Positions 37,043-47,661 of a stretch of DNA of 64,000 bases are shown piece after piece. This DNA is from Psychrobacter sp. NG254. GTDB taxonomy: Bacteria; Pseudomonadota; Gammaproteobacteria; Pseudomonadales; Moraxellaceae. The notes under the pieces are model-generated. The model was not told where the DNA came from and searched no databases. It saw only the letters and a list, made by a program, of their open reading frames with translations. Location: assembly GCF_015277735.1 (NCBI RefSeq), contig NZ_JADHDA010000001.1, positions 62,001 to 126,000 of the forward strand, written 5' to 3'. A program made the translations under genes and the position numbers. Each line of letters starts with the position of its first letter. The first letter of the stretch is position 1.

Positions 37043-37885
37043 ATGTCAAAGCCGGTTATCCTAGTGGCAGTAATTGCTGGACTGCTGCTAAGCGGCTGTC
37101 AAACCACACCGTCTAATGATTTGACTAGCAGCACGCCTTATCAGACATCGACTCGGCCCAGTGATGATCGCAACTTGGATCAGCAAGAGATTGCTCGTGT
37201 GCGTACGTCACTTGCGGCTCAATATATCCGCAAAAATGAGCTTGATACGGCGCAGCGTCAGCTCGAAAAAGCCTTTGCTGCCGATAGCCGTTACGCGCCA
37301 GCCTATGATATGATGGGTGTTTTGCTGCAACAAGAAGGCAGCCGCATCAATCTTGCAAAAGCCGATGAGTACTTTAAAAAAGCCATCGCGCTCGATAAAG
37401 AGTTTGTGCAAGTACACAATAATTATGGTGTTTATTTATCACAAACAAAACGCTATCGTGAGGCGGCAGAGCAGTTCGAGATTGCAGGGGCGTCGCTAGG
37501 CTATGAAGGCCGCATCGGTGCGTTAGAGAATCTAGGGCGTACTTATCTTCAGTTAAAGGATAATAGCGCCGCTGCCAAAGCATTTTTGCGGGCACTCGAT
37601 GGCAATCGCAGTAGCATTATCGCCCATATCGAATTGGTCGATTTGTTGCTAGAGCAGCAGCGTGTGCCGCAAGCCCAACGTCTATATGATGAGACGTTGA
37701 TGCTGGTGCAAGGGCAGGGTATAAGCCCGCGTTTACTGTTACAAGGTATCAAGCTTGCTGCAGCACAAAACAACATAACAACACGCCAGCAATTGGCACA
37801 CAACCTTTTATCCGCTTATCCACTCAGTGATGAAGCGAAACAACTTAAGACTTGGCTGAATAATCCAGAGGCACCATGGAAATGA
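37043..37885 (+). CDS. pilF: Type IV pilus biogenesis lipoprotein PilF/PilW
   Basis: Pilotin that helps the PilQ secretin assemble in the outer membrane. A lipoprotein signal VILVAVIAGLLLSGCQT is followed by tandem TPR-like helices, for example ARVRTSLAAQYIRKNELDTA, LEKAFAADSRYAPAYDMMGV and YFKKAIALDKEFVQVHNNYG. The frame is open from an ATG at 36902, but 47 residues before the signal would be unusual. The ATG at 37043 gives a normal signal peptide and about 280 aa; its ribosome site is weak, so the start is uncertain. The end overlaps rodZ by 10 bases. Confidence 0.85.
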   Translation: MSKPVILVAVIAGLLLSGCQTTPSNDLTSSTPYQTSTRPSDDRNLDQQEIARVRTSLAAQYIRKNELDTAQRQLEKAFAADSRYAPAYDMMGVLLQQEGSRINLAKADEYFKKAIALDKEFVQVHNNYGVYLSQTKRYREAAEQFEIAGASLGYEGRIGALENLGRTYLQLKDNSAAAKAFLRALDGNRSSIIAHIELVDLLLEQQRVPQAQRLYDETLMLVQGQGISPRLLLQGIKLAAAQNNITTRQQLAHNLLSAYPLSDEAKQLKTWLNNPEAPWK

Positions 37886-38691
37886 CCACCCCATCATCGA
37901 ATACTCAATCTAACGCTCAGGGATCATTTGGTGCCGTGTTGCAGCAAGCCCGTAAACATAAGAAAGTGAGCTTAGAGGAGGTAGCAGCCGAGCTGTTTAT
38001 CCTCAAGCGTCATTTAGAAGCCTTAGAGACCGAAAACTTTACTGAGTTGCCGCAAGCTGCCTTTGCTCGCGGTTTTGCGATTAACTATGCCAAATACTTG
38101 GGTCTTGATTCTGCAAAAATCGCTAGCAGTTTTGATACCGCTTACCCCAAAGAGCTCAAGGCTAAATCGATTAATAACACCAATACGCCACTGCGTCCGA
38201 TGGGTACCTTGCAGCGTGACACGCACAATCGCATTCGTTTCAACCCGCTACTGATTTTAGGGGTTGTCGGGCTTATCATCTTGGCCGTATTTTTATTCCG
38301 TATGGTAAGTAATGCCAGTCAAGAGAACAACGCGGAGCCAGTGTCTACGGTTGAAGACATATCCGCTATCGAGCAAGCCCAAGGGGCGGCCATCGATAAC
38401 GATACCAGTGGCGTTGGTGCCTCTGGCTCTGCATTGAACCTAGGAGATGCTGGTACTGCGTTTTTGAATATGAAGCTGACAGCTGATGCAGTGGTTAGTA
38501 TCACTGATGCGTCTGGTAACAGCTTGATAAGTGGTACTCAGACCGCCGGTGATTATGATTTATCAGGGACGCCGCCGTTCAATGTGCAAATTGACAATAT
38601 CGACAATGTCAGTTTGATGCTCAATCAGCAAGCAGTCGCTCTAGAGACTTATGCTACAGATAAGCAAGCAACTTTTGAGTTAACCCCATAA
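37876..38691 (+). CDS. rodZ: Cytoskeleton protein RodZ
   Basis: Inner-membrane protein that links MreB to the elongation machinery. Residues 17-85 form a Cro/C1-type helix-turn-helix (FGAVLQQARKHKKVSLEEVA, then LPQAAFARGFAINYAKYLGL). One membrane helix is near 125-145 (PLLILGVVGLIILAVFLF). A periplasmic beta-rich domain follows from about 190 (AFLNMKLTADAVVSITDASG), the DUF4115-type domain of RodZ. At 271 aa it is shorter than E. coli RodZ (337 aa), mainly in the linker. It overlaps pilF, which indicates coupling. Confidence 0.88.
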   Translation: MEMTTPSSNTQSNAQGSFGAVLQQARKHKKVSLEEVAAELFILKRHLEALETENFTELPQAAFARGFAINYAKYLGLDSAKIASSFDTAYPKELKAKSINNTNTPLRPMGTLQRDTHNRIRFNPLLILGVVGLIILAVFLFRMVSNASQENNAEPVSTVEDISAIEQAQGAAIDNDTSGVGASGSALNLGDAGTAFLNMKLTADAVVSITDASGNSLISGTQTAGDYDLSGTPPFNVQIDNIDNVSLMLNQQAVALETYATDKQATFELTP

Positions 38692-38843
38692 TGTTAGCCT
38701 GACGTGAGTTGCCAGCCTTAATGGCAATTTTCAGTCGCTAACCTATGTGGTTTTTAGTATAGCGACGCTATTTATACACTGTTGATACGCTGATTTTCGT
38801 GCATTACCCTGTGTTTTTTTATTTCTGTTTGAAGGATTCATGT

Positions 38844-39959
38844 ATGTCAATGCCATCGCCTATTAATCGTCGTTTGACCAAAAAAATCTATGTCGGTGAT
38901 GTCGCGGTTGGTGGTGATGCGCCAATCAGCGTCCAAAGTATGACTAACACAGATACTTGCGACGTGGCAGCGACGGTAGCTCAGATTGAGCGCTGCGTTG
39001 AAGCTGGTGCTGATCTGATGCGGGTTTCTACACCGACGATGGATACGGTCAAAGCCTTCGGTGAGATTCGAAAGCTAGTCAGCGTACCTTTAATCGCCGA
39101 CGTGCATTTCGATCATAAGATTGCATTGGCCGTTGCCGAAGCGGGTGCCGACTGTCTGCGCATCAACCCTGGTAATATCGGTAGCGATGCCAAAGTACGT
39201 GAAGTCGTCGCCTGTGCCAAGTACCATAACATTCCTATTCGTATTGGCGTCAACGCAGGCTCTCTAGAAAAAGACATTCAGCGTAAGTATACCGAGCCGA
39301 CCGGCGAGGCAATGCTTGAATCAGCGATGCGTCACATTGACATTTTAGAACGTCTCAATTTTGATCAGTACAAAGTATCTGTTAAAGCCAGTAATGTATT
39401 TTTGACATTGGATGCGTATCGTTTGATCTCTGCGCAAATTGACAACCCATTACATTTGGGTGTGACCGAAGCGGGTGTATACCGCACTGGTGCGGTCAAA
39501 TCTGCGATTGCCCTTGGTGGTCTTTTGCTCGATGGTATTGGCGATACCATTCGTATCTCACTGGCAGCAGAGCCTGAAGAAGAGATTAAGATTGGTTTTG
39601 ATATTTTAAAATCGCTGAATATTCGCTCTAATGGCGTAAACTTCATTGCTTGCCCAAGCTGCTCACGTCAAGAGTTTGACGTCATCAGAGTTATGACAGC
39701 TTTAGAGTCACGTTTAGAAGACATTCGTGAACCGATGAATCTGTCTGTGATTGGTTGCAAGGTAAATGGCCCAGGAGAGGCAAAAGAGGCCGATATCGGT
39801 ATCGTTGGCGCGGCTCCGCGTTCATTGGTATACCGTATGGGCCAAAAAAGCCACCTAATCGATACCGATAATTTGGTCGACGAAATAGAAAGCATGGTAC
39901 GTGCCCACGCAGAAGACTTGGCTAAAAAGCGAGAGAATGAGATCATTCGCGTTAGATAA
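38844..39959 (+). CDS. ispG: 4-hydroxy-3-methylbut-2-enyl diphosphate synthase
   Basis: Penultimate enzyme of the MEP isoprenoid pathway, converting MEcPP to HMBPP with a [4Fe-4S] cluster. The cluster cysteines are seen in [13 protein letters not shown] and [57 protein letters not shown] and [17 protein letters not shown] are further family segments. GAAGGA 7 bases before the ATG at 38844 sets the start (371 aa); the open frame reaches back to 38799. It lies in the conserved position between rodZ and hisS. Confidence 0.96.
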   Translation: MSMPSPINRRLTKKIYVGDVAVGGDAPISVQSMTNTDTCDVAATVAQIERCVEAGADLMRVSTPTMDTVKAFGEIRKLVSVPLIADVHFDHKIALAVAEAGADCLRINPGNIGSDAKVREVVACAKYHNIPIRIGVNAGSLEKDIQRKYTEPTGEAMLESAMRHIDILERLNFDQYKVSVKASNVFLTLDAYRLISAQIDNPLHLGVTEAGVYRTGAVKSAIALGGLLLDGIGDTIRISLAAEPEEEIKIGFDILKSLNIRSNGVNFIACPSCSRQEFDVIRVMTALESRLEDIREPMNLSVIGCKVNGPGEAKEADIGIVGAAPRSLVYRMGQKSHLIDTDNLVDEIESMVRAHAEDLAKKRENEIIRVR

Positions 39960-40030
39960 GCCAGACGCTCACTCATATATAGACAATAAAGATAAAAATA
40001 TTTGTTAAATTTTAAGGACATAACCGTACC

Positions 40031-41332
40031 ATGATCAAAGCTATTAAAGGGTTCAATGATATTTTGCCTAACCAATCAGCAAAATGGCTGCATCTAGAAG
40101 CAATATTGGCTGATGTGCTGGGCAGATACGGTTATGAGCATATTCGTTTGCCTATCGTTGAACAGACGGATTTGTTTGCACGAGCGATTGGCGGTGCCAC
40201 TGACATCGTCGAAAAAGAGATGTATAGCTTTACTGACAAATCAGATCCACCAACGCCATTGGCATTACGTCCTGAAGGGACGGCAGGGGCAGTACGTGCG
40301 GTCATCGAGCATAATTTGCTACGTGGCGATACGCCAAAACTCTGGTACATCGGTCCCATGTTTCGTTACGAGCGTCCACAAAAAGGCCGTTATCGTCAGT
40401 TTCATCAGTTGGGTGTGGAGAGCTTTGGTAGTGCGCTACCAGACGCTGATGCTGAGCTGATTGCGATGACGCATCTAATGTGGCAAGAGCTAGGCTTGAG
40501 CGATGAGATGCATCTGCAACTAAATAGCTTGGGTGAGCTGGATGAGCGCCATGCCTATCGCGAAGCCTTAGTTGAGTATTTGACAGATAAAAAAGACCAG
40601 CTAGATGAAGACAGTCAACGTCGCCTGACCACCAATCCGCTACGTATCTTAGACAGTAAAGAAGCAAGCACTCAGGCCCTATTGGCTGACGCGCCAAAAC
40701 TGGCTGAATTTTTGGGCGAAGAGAGTGTGGCGCATTTTGAGCAGGTGCAGTCTTATCTAACAGCACTTGGTATTACTTTTGAGATCAATCCGCATTTGGT
40801 ACGTGGTCTAGACTATTATAATAAAACGGTTTTTGAGTGGGTGACTGATAAACTTGGTAGCCAAGCGACCGTTTGTGCTGGTGGTCGCTATGACGGCTTG
40901 ATCGGACAATTGAAGTCTATCGGCAAAAATGACGATCAGTCAGACAAAAAGCCTGTAAAATCTGAGCCTGCTGTTGGATTTGCGATGGGTCTTGAGCGTT
41001 TATTACTATTGATGGAAGTGGTGGCACCGATTGCTGATGTATCTGCTTGTGATGTGTTTGTTGTTGCTCATCCAGAAGTGTACAGTGCAGGCGTGGGTTA
41101 CGCGCAAAACTTACGCTACAGTCGCCCAGATGTGCGAGTAAAAATGGCGAGCGCCACCAGCTTAAAAGCACAAATGAAAAAAGCGGATAAATCCGGTGCT
41201 GCATTGACCATCATCATCGCTCAGCAAGAGATTGATGATAATACGATCAGCATTAAAGACATGCAAACAGGTGAGCAAAAAACGGTTGCACAAGATTGGC
41301 TGTCTAATAAAGACAACTTTTTAGGTCAGTAA
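40031..41332 (+). CDS. hisS: Histidyl-tRNA synthetase
   Basis: Class II synthetase charging tRNA-His. Motif 2 is seen around [20 protein letters not shown]. The two histidine-specific motifs are [16 protein letters not shown] and [12 protein letters not shown], and motif 3 is [16 protein letters not shown]-terminal anticodon-binding domain follows ([20 protein letters not shown]). At 433 aa it is typical. The start follows TAAGGACATAACCGTACC. It is distinct from the synthetase-like HisZ at 31598. Confidence 0.97.
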   Translation: MIKAIKGFNDILPNQSAKWLHLEAILADVLGRYGYEHIRLPIVEQTDLFARAIGGATDIVEKEMYSFTDKSDPPTPLALRPEGTAGAVRAVIEHNLLRGDTPKLWYIGPMFRYERPQKGRYRQFHQLGVESFGSALPDADAELIAMTHLMWQELGLSDEMHLQLNSLGELDERHAYREALVEYLTDKKDQLDEDSQRRLTTNPLRILDSKEASTQALLADAPKLAEFLGEESVAHFEQVQSYLTALGITFEINPHLVRGLDYYNKTVFEWVTDKLGSQATVCAGGRYDGLIGQLKSIGKNDDQSDKKPVKSEPAVGFAMGLERLLLLMEVVAPIADVSACDVFVVAHPEVYSAGVGYAQNLRYSRPDVRVKMASATSLKAQMKKADKSGAALTIIIAQQEIDDNTISIKDMQTGEQKTVAQDWLSNKDNFLGQ

Positions 41333-41386
41333 TCGGTTTAGGCTTTCGCATCCGCACCTCAATGTAAATTTATCAGGTAAACACAT

Positions 41387-42181
41387 ATGGCTTTGACCCC
41401 TAATTCGCCGAATGCAGACAACTCCATGCAAGCGTTAAAACAGTATGGCAGTTATATTATTACTGCTATTTTGGTGGCACTGGCCGCCTATTTTGGTTGG
41501 ACTTATTGGCAAAACAATCATGCAAGAGTAGATACGGTTGCCGCCGATCAGTATGCAGACATTCAGCGATTGAATGAAGAGGTCAATTTGGCTTCACAAA
41601 ACCCAGATTTAGAAGCAGAAGCACAGGCGTCTTTAAAGCAAAGCCGTGGCCAGTTGGACAAAGATATCGACGCTTTGGTCAGCACGCATGGTGAGTCAAT
41701 CTATGCTTGGCAAGCACTGATGATAAAAGCACGTCAGCAAGTAGACAGTGATGATTTTACAGCCGCTGCTGAGACATTTAAGCAAGCATTGGCCATCGAT
41801 TTGGGTGATGCAGGATTGGAGGCGATTACTCGTCTACGTTATGCCAAAACGCTTTTAGCTGCGGGCGATGCCGATGCAGCATTAGCAGAAGCCAACAATG
41901 ATATGCCAAGCTCATTTGAAGCCAGTCAACAAGAGCTATTAGGTGATATTTACTTAGTACAAGAAAATAAAGACTCAGCCATCAAATCTTATAACAATGC
42001 GTGGAAGCTACTAAGCAGCCGTCAAGAAACGCGTGCAGTACTGGCATTGAAGATGGAAAGTTTGGGTCTGTCTCCTGAACCCATTGCTGAGCAAACCGCC
42101 CTTATTCAAGAGTCCGCTGCTATTGAACAGCCACTAGTGGTAGACAGCTCAGAAAGCACTACTAACGAAGGCGCTCAGTAA
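41387..42181 (+). CDS. yfgM: YfgM family membrane-anchored TPR protein
   Basis: Ancillary SecYEG-associated protein of the YfgM family, thought to link the translocon with periplasmic chaperones. A single N-terminal membrane helix (YIITAILVALAAYFGWTYW) is followed by a long periplasmic helical/TPR region, for example ESIYAWQALMIKARQQVDSD and FKQALAIDLGDAGLEAITRL. At 264 aa it is longer than the E. coli protein (about 206 aa), with an acidic Ser/Glu-rich tail. It lies between hisS and bamB, the diagnostic position. Confidence 0.85.
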   Translation: MALTPNSPNADNSMQALKQYGSYIITAILVALAAYFGWTYWQNNHARVDTVAADQYADIQRLNEEVNLASQNPDLEAEAQASLKQSRGQLDKDIDALVSTHGESIYAWQALMIKARQQVDSDDFTAAAETFKQALAIDLGDAGLEAITRLRYAKTLLAAGDADAALAEANNDMPSSFEASQQELLGDIYLVQENKDSAIKSYNNAWKLLSSRQETRAVLALKMESLGLSPEPIAEQTALIQESAAIEQPLVVDSSESTTNEGAQ

Positions 42182-42305
42182 GTCAGTAGAATAGTATTGA
42201 GCATTGGTAATCATTTAACGTTTTTTGCCTATGACCCAATGATGACTGATTTGCTATCGGCCCATTCACCAATTAATAATAATTTATTTGTAGTGAGAAC
42301 ATATA

Positions 42306-43514
42306 ATGACTCAATCTATTCGCTCTAACAACATGCTCAATATGAAAACCATTAAAACCACTGCTATGCATGTTGCGGTACTGGCTGTCATGAGTACGGC
42401 AGTCATTGGATGTACCCGTGGTATCAAGCCAGTGGTTAACGATCCGGTCAAATTGGTACAAATCGCTCAGCCAATCAGCGTGTTACAGCCAGTTTTTAGC
42501 ACCGATGTTGGCAATAAAAAAGCCAGTAAAAAAGACCCATTGAACTTGCAAGTGGGTTATGCCAATGGTCAAATCGTGACAGCATCGCGTGGCGGCGAGC
42601 TAACAGGGTTTAATGCCACAGGCGAGCGTGTATGGTCTATCAATGTTGACGAGCAAATCACTGGCGGTGTCGCTGTGGATGCACTCAGTCAAACGGCGGT
42701 GGTCAGTACTCGCAGTGGTAAAATACTGGCATTTGATAGTGCCACTGGTGCAAAACGCTGGCAGCACCAGTTATCAGGTTCTGTATTAACACCTGCACTG
42801 ATCGCCAATAACCGTGTGGTACTGTCTGCAAATGATGGTTTCTTACATGGTCTATCACTGCAAACAGGGCAGTCGGTATGGCAGTTTGCGACCCAACTCC
42901 CTGCCATCAGTGTGCGCGGTAGTGCTGCACCTACTTTACTAGACAACCAAACGGCGTTATTGGCAACGGCTGATGGCCGATTGCATGCGATTACCATTGA
43001 TAATGGGCTGCCGCAGTGGTCAAGACGTGTCGGTATTGGTACTGGTAGCAGTGAAGTTGAGCGCATGAGCGATGTGGATGGTATGCCTATCGTTGACAAG
43101 AACCAGCTATTTGCAATCAGTTACAGCGGCCAGTTGCTAGGAATTGATTTGGCATCGCGTCAAGTGATGTTCGTTAATGAATTGGCAAGCCTAAATGCCT
43201 TGGCAGTGAATCCAAAGCAAGTGATTGCTACGAGCTTAGAGGGTAAAGTCATTGCTTATGATCGTACTAGCGGCGAGACCTTATGGGAAAGTGATGCACT
43301 GGCTTATCGTGATCTCACCAACCCTGTTATGATTGGCAACTACATTGCCGTTGGCGATCTAGATGGTGTGATACACTTATTTGACCCTGCTACTGGTAAC
43401 ATCGTTAGCCGTGTCGAGACAAAAGGGGCGTTGACCAGCTTGCAAGTACAGGGTAGCCGTTTGATGACTCAGAGCACATCAGGGCAAGTCGCTATCTGGC
43501 AACTGACGCGCTAA
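42306..43514 (+). CDS. bamB: Outer membrane protein assembly factor BamB
   Basis: Lipoprotein of the BAM complex with a PQQ-type beta-propeller. The signal ends in the lipobox AVIGC (Cys about residue 36). Repeats with the propeller signature include FNATGERVWSINVDEQITGG, FDSATGAKRWQHQLSG, LSLQTGQSVWQFATQLPAIS and YDRTSGETLWESDALAY. RGSAAPTLLD is a conserved BamB segment. Start at 42306 (GTGAGA upstream); an in-frame ATG at 42342 would give a more compact signal. It is about 125 bp after yfgM. Confidence 0.93.
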   Translation: MTQSIRSNNMLNMKTIKTTAMHVAVLAVMSTAVIGCTRGIKPVVNDPVKLVQIAQPISVLQPVFSTDVGNKKASKKDPLNLQVGYANGQIVTASRGGELTGFNATGERVWSINVDEQITGGVAVDALSQTAVVSTRSGKILAFDSATGAKRWQHQLSGSVLTPALIANNRVVLSANDGFLHGLSLQTGQSVWQFATQLPAISVRGSAAPTLLDNQTALLATADGRLHAITIDNGLPQWSRRVGIGTGSSEVERMSDVDGMPIVDKNQLFAISYSGQLLGIDLASRQVMFVNELASLNALAVNPKQVIATSLEGKVIAYDRTSGETLWESDALAYRDLTNPVMIGNYIAVGDLDGVIHLFDPATGNIVSRVETKGALTSLQVQGSRLMTQSTSGQVAIWQLTR

Positions 43515-43900
43515 TAAACGAGCAAGACCTTAAATAAATATAACACCTTAAATAAATACAATCAAAAATATGACCACTGATGGGTCATTTTGATAAAATT
43601 ATTAAGTGCTTATACTCCTTATTGCTTTTTGTGACACAAACGCTGCTTAGTCAGCGTTTAGTGCCTTGTGTAAACTGCTTGTTTAACGACAGGCTTTCGC
43701 GTACTCTATGCGACCGATACGCCATAGGCGTTATCCATATATATACTAAATTCAGCCGGTTTTTTAATTTTACAATAGCTGGCTATTGTTTCATCATTTT
43801 TTAATTTTCGGCCAAATATAGTGCATTCATACTATTGTTGAACAACTGGTATAAGAATTGCTGTATTGTCCGTCATTATGCCTTTCACTGAGAGTAACCC
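43515..43900. other. bamB-der spacer
   Basis: 386 bases. A 74-codon frame at 43580-43804 has no ribosome site or recognisable motif and is not called. The length suggests that der has its own promoter here, but no clear one was chosen. Confidence 0.4.
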
Positions 43901-45322
43901 ATGAGTATCAAGCCTGTCGTCGCCTTAATTGGTCGTCCAAACGTCGGTAAATCTACCCTATTTAATCAGTTCACAAAAAGTCGGCAGGCATTGGTTGCTG
44001 ATCTTTCAGGATTGACTCGTGACCGTCAATACGGTGATGCTACCTATGAAGATAAATCTTTTATTGTGGTAGATACTGGTGGTATTGGTGAAGCCGATGA
44101 TGGCCAGGGTAATATTGATGACTATATGTCTGAGCAATCACATACCGCCATTCATGAAGCAGATATCATTGTATTTGTGGTTGACGCTCGTGCTGGTATG
44201 ATCGGTGCAGATGCTGAGATTGGCAAATTCTTGCATACCTTAGGTAAGCCTGTTTATGTGGTTGCCAACAAAGTCGATGGCGTCCATGACTCTGCACCTG
44301 CAGAATTCTATGCATTAGGATTGGGCGAACCGTATCCTATGGCTGCCAGCCATGGTCGCGGTGTGGGTAATCTGCTTGAAGTGTTGACCGCTGACATGCC
44401 TGAGCAGCTGAACGTGGTAGAGCCAGCAGGCTTGAAACTTGCCATTATCGGTCGTCCAAACGTGGGTAAATCGACGCTCGTCAACCGTCTGTTAGGTGAA
44501 GATCGAGTCGTAGTATTCGATATGCCTGGTACGACACGTGACAGTATTTATATTCCTTATAAACGTGAAGGCAAAGACTACGTGTTGATTGATACCGCTG
44601 GTGTACGTCGCCGCGGTAAGATTGACGAAAAAGTAGAAAAGTTCTCCGTTATCAAAACCTTGCAGGCGATTGAAGACTCTAATGTGACCGTTATTGTTAT
44701 CGATGCTCATGAAGGAATTGTCGATCAAGATTTGCACATGATTGGTTATGCCCTAGATGCCGGCCGTGCTCTAGTCGTTGCCATTAATAAATGGGATGGT
44801 CTCACTCAAGATCAAAGAGACTATATTAAGATTGAAATGGATCGCCGTTTTAACTTTATCCCTTATGTAAAAATACATCTAATCTCTGCACTACACGGCA
44901 CAGGCGTGGGTAATTTATACCCCTCTATCTTGCGTGCTTATAAGTCTTCAATGTTTGAAGTATCGACCAATCGTCTGACTCAGATATTGCAAGATGCTGT
45001 CACAGCGAATCCACCGCCAACAGTGGCTGGTCGCCGTATCAAACTGCGTTACGCCCATATTGGTGGTCACAACCCACCAGTGATCGTGATTCATGGTAAC
45101 CAAACCAGCTCGCTTCCTAAGAGCTATCAGCGTTATCTAGAAAACCAATTCCGCCAAGTGTTTAAGCTTGAAGGCACACCGCTTAACGTGATTCTCAAGC
45201 AGAATGACAATCCATATGCCAACAAGAGCGATACACCAACCAAAGCGAAGGCACAGCAACTGCGTCAGCGTGAACGTAACCGTACGCAAAAATTCACGAC
45301 CAAAGACAAAAAGCCTCGTTAA
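43901..45322 (+). CDS. der: Ribosome-associated GTPase Der (EngA)
   Basis: Double GTPase essential for 50S ribosome assembly. The first G domain has [27 protein letters not shown] and ANKVDG. The second has [37 protein letters not shown] and INKWDGL. A C-terminal KH-like domain follows ([20 protein letters not shown]). The 473-aa length and basic tail are typical. GAGAGTAACCC precedes the ATG. It is the last gene of the conserved line from rlmN. Confidence 0.97.
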   Translation: MSIKPVVALIGRPNVGKSTLFNQFTKSRQALVADLSGLTRDRQYGDATYEDKSFIVVDTGGIGEADDGQGNIDDYMSEQSHTAIHEADIIVFVVDARAGMIGADAEIGKFLHTLGKPVYVVANKVDGVHDSAPAEFYALGLGEPYPMAASHGRGVGNLLEVLTADMPEQLNVVEPAGLKLAIIGRPNVGKSTLVNRLLGEDRVVVFDMPGTTRDSIYIPYKREGKDYVLIDTAGVRRRGKIDEKVEKFSVIKTLQAIEDSNVTVIVIDAHEGIVDQDLHMIGYALDAGRALVVAINKWDGLTQDQRDYIKIEMDRRFNFIPYVKIHLISALHGTGVGNLYPSILRAYKSSMFEVSTNRLTQILQDAVTANPPPTVAGRRIKLRYAHIGGHNPPVIVIHGNQTSSLPKSYQRYLENQFRQVFKLEGTPLNVILKQNDNPYANKSDTPTKAKAQQLRQRERNRTQKFTTKDKKPR

Positions 45323-45348
45323 TTGTACAATTGACTGATGGATAATCT

Positions 45349-45378
45349 GTTTTACCGTGCTATTGAGTACGGTAAAAC
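45349..45378. repeat. Inverted repeat after der
   Basis: GTTTTACCGT (45349-45358) and ACGGTAAAAC (45369-45378) form a perfect 10-bp stem with a 10-base loop 27 bp after the der stop. No T tract follows, so it may be an RNA-stabilising 3' hairpin or an atypical terminator. Confidence 0.6.
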
Positions 45379-45525
45379 ATACCCAAAATAGGGTTAAGTA
45401 ACTCTGCAATTCTTATGCTGTCACTGAAATCAAAAATCAGTCGCAAAACGCCTAAATGTTTTTCTTATCACGCCTTCAAAATACCTGTACTATAAGTGAA
45501 AATTACCTCAAACCAGTAGAGTGAT

Positions 45526-47481
45526 ATGAACAGCCGTTCGTCTCAAACCATGCCCGTGCTTATTTGGCGCTCTGTCGTACAAGCTTTAGTTGTGGCTGTG
45601 TTGGCAGGTATCTTATTGTCTTTTGTTTATGGCTTGGTACATCACTATCAAGATAAGCATCGACATATCCAGCAATTAGCGGCGCTACTGACAACCAGTG
45701 CCTCGACTGTCGATGGTGCAAATGTGGTGGCTGAACAAGTAAATATTTTGTTAGAGAATGAGCCAACGATTCAAAGTATCGTTTTTTATTCAACCACTCA
45801 GCCTATCAATGAGGTCAGTCCCTTACTCGATGACTGGAAAAATGCATTGTTTGCTGACACTGTCAGCTTTAACTACCCAGTGGTCAGTAAGTATATCGGC
45901 AACGCAGATTCTAAACGTTCAGGCTCTCATCAACGACTAGAGACGGCTTTATTAGAACACAAGAGTGAGAGCGCCGAAAAGACTGCATCAATCACTGACG
46001 CCACTGAAAACAGTACATTGATTGGTTATATCAACATTACGATGGATGTAAATATCTTACGGATGCATTGGTTTCGTAGCATCCTATGGTTATGGCTGAT
46101 AACCGTTACTTTGACAGTGCTCTTTGCGCTATATATCTTCAGAAAACTTAACTGGCCTATCAGAGACATCGAAGCATTGGTCGCTGTCTGTAATACGGTG
46201 ACAAAAAATCCAGAATTGGAACAATTACCCGTTATTCCGCAGCGTTTTAACTTTCAAGAAATGGTACAAATAAAACAAGCGTTGGTAGTGCTATTCAATC
46301 GACTACAAGACACCAAACAAGGCTATGAAGCCCTTGCTGCCTTTGAGCAGCAATTGCACAATAAGGATGTGTCGCTTGATGTACAGCTGCACAACTTTCA
46401 AAGCATGATATCTCATGAATTAAAAACGTCATTAAATGCAATTGTAGGTGGTTTGCAGTTGCTAGATGATGACACCTTAAGCAACGAGCAAAAAGACGCG
46501 GTTGAAATCATCAGCAATGGCAGTGACAAACTGGTGCTATCACTGGATCAGATTATCCAACTGAACCAAATCCAAAAAGGTCAAATAAGACTGCATACAA
46601 ACGAGTTCAACCCGCTACAACTGATTGCAGATCTTTTGGCGATATTTGAACCCATTGCTAATCAAAAAGGACTGCGTTTGGTCAGTAATATCCATCATAT
46701 AGACTACAGTCTGTATGGCGATTCAGGAAAAATCGAACAAGTCTTGTCTCTATTACTCAGTAATGCCATTAAGTTTACGCCAGCGGGGGAGGTCACGATT
46801 ACCTCGCAACTGACCCATTTTAGTAAGAGCAATCGTTGGCAGATCAGTGTCAAAGATACGGGCATTGGTATTGATAGTGAGCATATAGATGACATCTTCA
46901 ATCCGTTCTTTCAGGTAGATTCATCACAAACTCGGCAGTATGAAGGGTCGGGTGTTGGGCTGCCTATCGTCAAGCAAATGACCCAGCTTATGGGCGCTAG
47001 TATTGAGGTCGAGAGTATGTTGGGCGTAGGCACTCAGTTTACGTTGACCATCGCCATGCCCAACCAACAGCAGTCGAGGCAGCAGCGTCTACTGGCAGGT
47101 TTGAACATTATTTGTTTTTATCATCAAGAAATAGGATCGCTGGCAAGCGAGTTAGAATCTTTGGGGGCTACTGTTATCTGTCATCAGAAACCTCAACGGG
47201 TCATCGATGAGATGAGTAATAGCAAAATTGAGATGGTGATGTTCGCTGAGGATGTTTTTCCAGATAAAGCGGAATTATTAGCCAAGCGTATTCGTGAATA
47301 TGAACGTACCGAAAGTGATAAACGTGCCTTATTGATATATTGGTATCCGCAGCATCGAGTGCGTTATATGGACAGCTTTGAATACGGCTTAAAAGCGGCT
47401 GGTATTGATTACTGCCATAGCGCTGCTTATAAAGGCAAAGCCTTAGGTGATTTACTCAAGCGCTGGCTGGTATGGACATAA
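45526..47481 (+). CDS. Sensor histidine kinase, orphan, with degenerate receiver-like tail
   Basis: Membrane sensor kinase of 651 aa. Helix 1 is near residues 11-35, a periplasmic domain of about 150 residues follows, and helix 2 is near 185-205 (ILWLWLITVTLTVLFALYIF). The dimerisation/phosphoacceptor domain has His297 in MISHELKTSLNAI. The ATPase domain carries NAIKFTP (N box), DTGIGI (G1) and GSGVGLPIV (G2). The last 130 residues look like a receiver fold that lacks a clear phosphoacceptor Asp context. The architecture recalls GacS/BarA hybrid kinases without an Hpt domain. No response regulator gene is adjacent, so the partner is unknown. Confidence 0.85.
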   Translation: MNSRSSQTMPVLIWRSVVQALVVAVLAGILLSFVYGLVHHYQDKHRHIQQLAALLTTSASTVDGANVVAEQVNILLENEPTIQSIVFYSTTQPINEVSPLLDDWKNALFADTVSFNYPVVSKYIGNADSKRSGSHQRLETALLEHKSESAEKTASITDATENSTLIGYINITMDVNILRMHWFRSILWLWLITVTLTVLFALYIFRKLNWPIRDIEALVAVCNTVTKNPELEQLPVIPQRFNFQEMVQIKQALVVLFNRLQDTKQGYEALAAFEQQLHNKDVSLDVQLHNFQSMISHELKTSLNAIVGGLQLLDDDTLSNEQKDAVEIISNGSDKLVLSLDQIIQLNQIQKGQIRLHTNEFNPLQLIADLLAIFEPIANQKGLRLVSNIHHIDYSLYGDSGKIEQVLSLLLSNAIKFTPAGEVTITSQLTHFSKSNRWQISVKDTGIGIDSEHIDDIFNPFFQVDSSQTRQYEGSGVGLPIVKQMTQLMGASIEVESMLGVGTQFTLTIAMPNQQQSRQQRLLAGLNIICFYHQEIGSLASELESLGATVICHQKPQRVIDEMSNSKIEMVMFAEDVFPDKAELLAKRIREYERTESDKRALLIYWYPQHRVRYMDSFEYGLKAAGIDYCHSAAYKGKALGDLLKRWLVWT

Positions 47482-47592
47482 TATCTAGTCCAAAAAATCT
47501 CATTAAATGAGGCGTTCTTGTATCGTCTGTACGCGTTAGATATCTTTATAGGGACTCTTATCTTAGCCGCTTTTTAATGCTTGATTATCAAT

Positions 47593-47623
47593 AAAAAAGA
47601 CGCCTCAAATGAGGCGTCTTTTT
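47593..47623. terminator. Bidirectional terminator between the kinase and dacC
   Basis: AGACGCCTC (47598-47606), loop AAAT, GAGGCGTCT (47611-47619), with A and T runs on both sides. It suits the convergent kinase and carboxypeptidase genes. Confidence 0.9.
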
Positions 47624-47661
47624 GGCTTTATGACAAGCATCATGAACAGATAAACGACCTT

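Noticed and set aside
37043..43514. The pilF-rodZ-ispG-hisS-yfgM-bamB run as a novel system
   Set aside because: This order is widely conserved in gammaproteobacteria and needs no new explanation.
43580..43804. 74-codon frame between bamB and der
   Set aside because: Cys/Phe-rich composition typical of non-coding AT-rich sequence, no ribosome site, no family resemblance.
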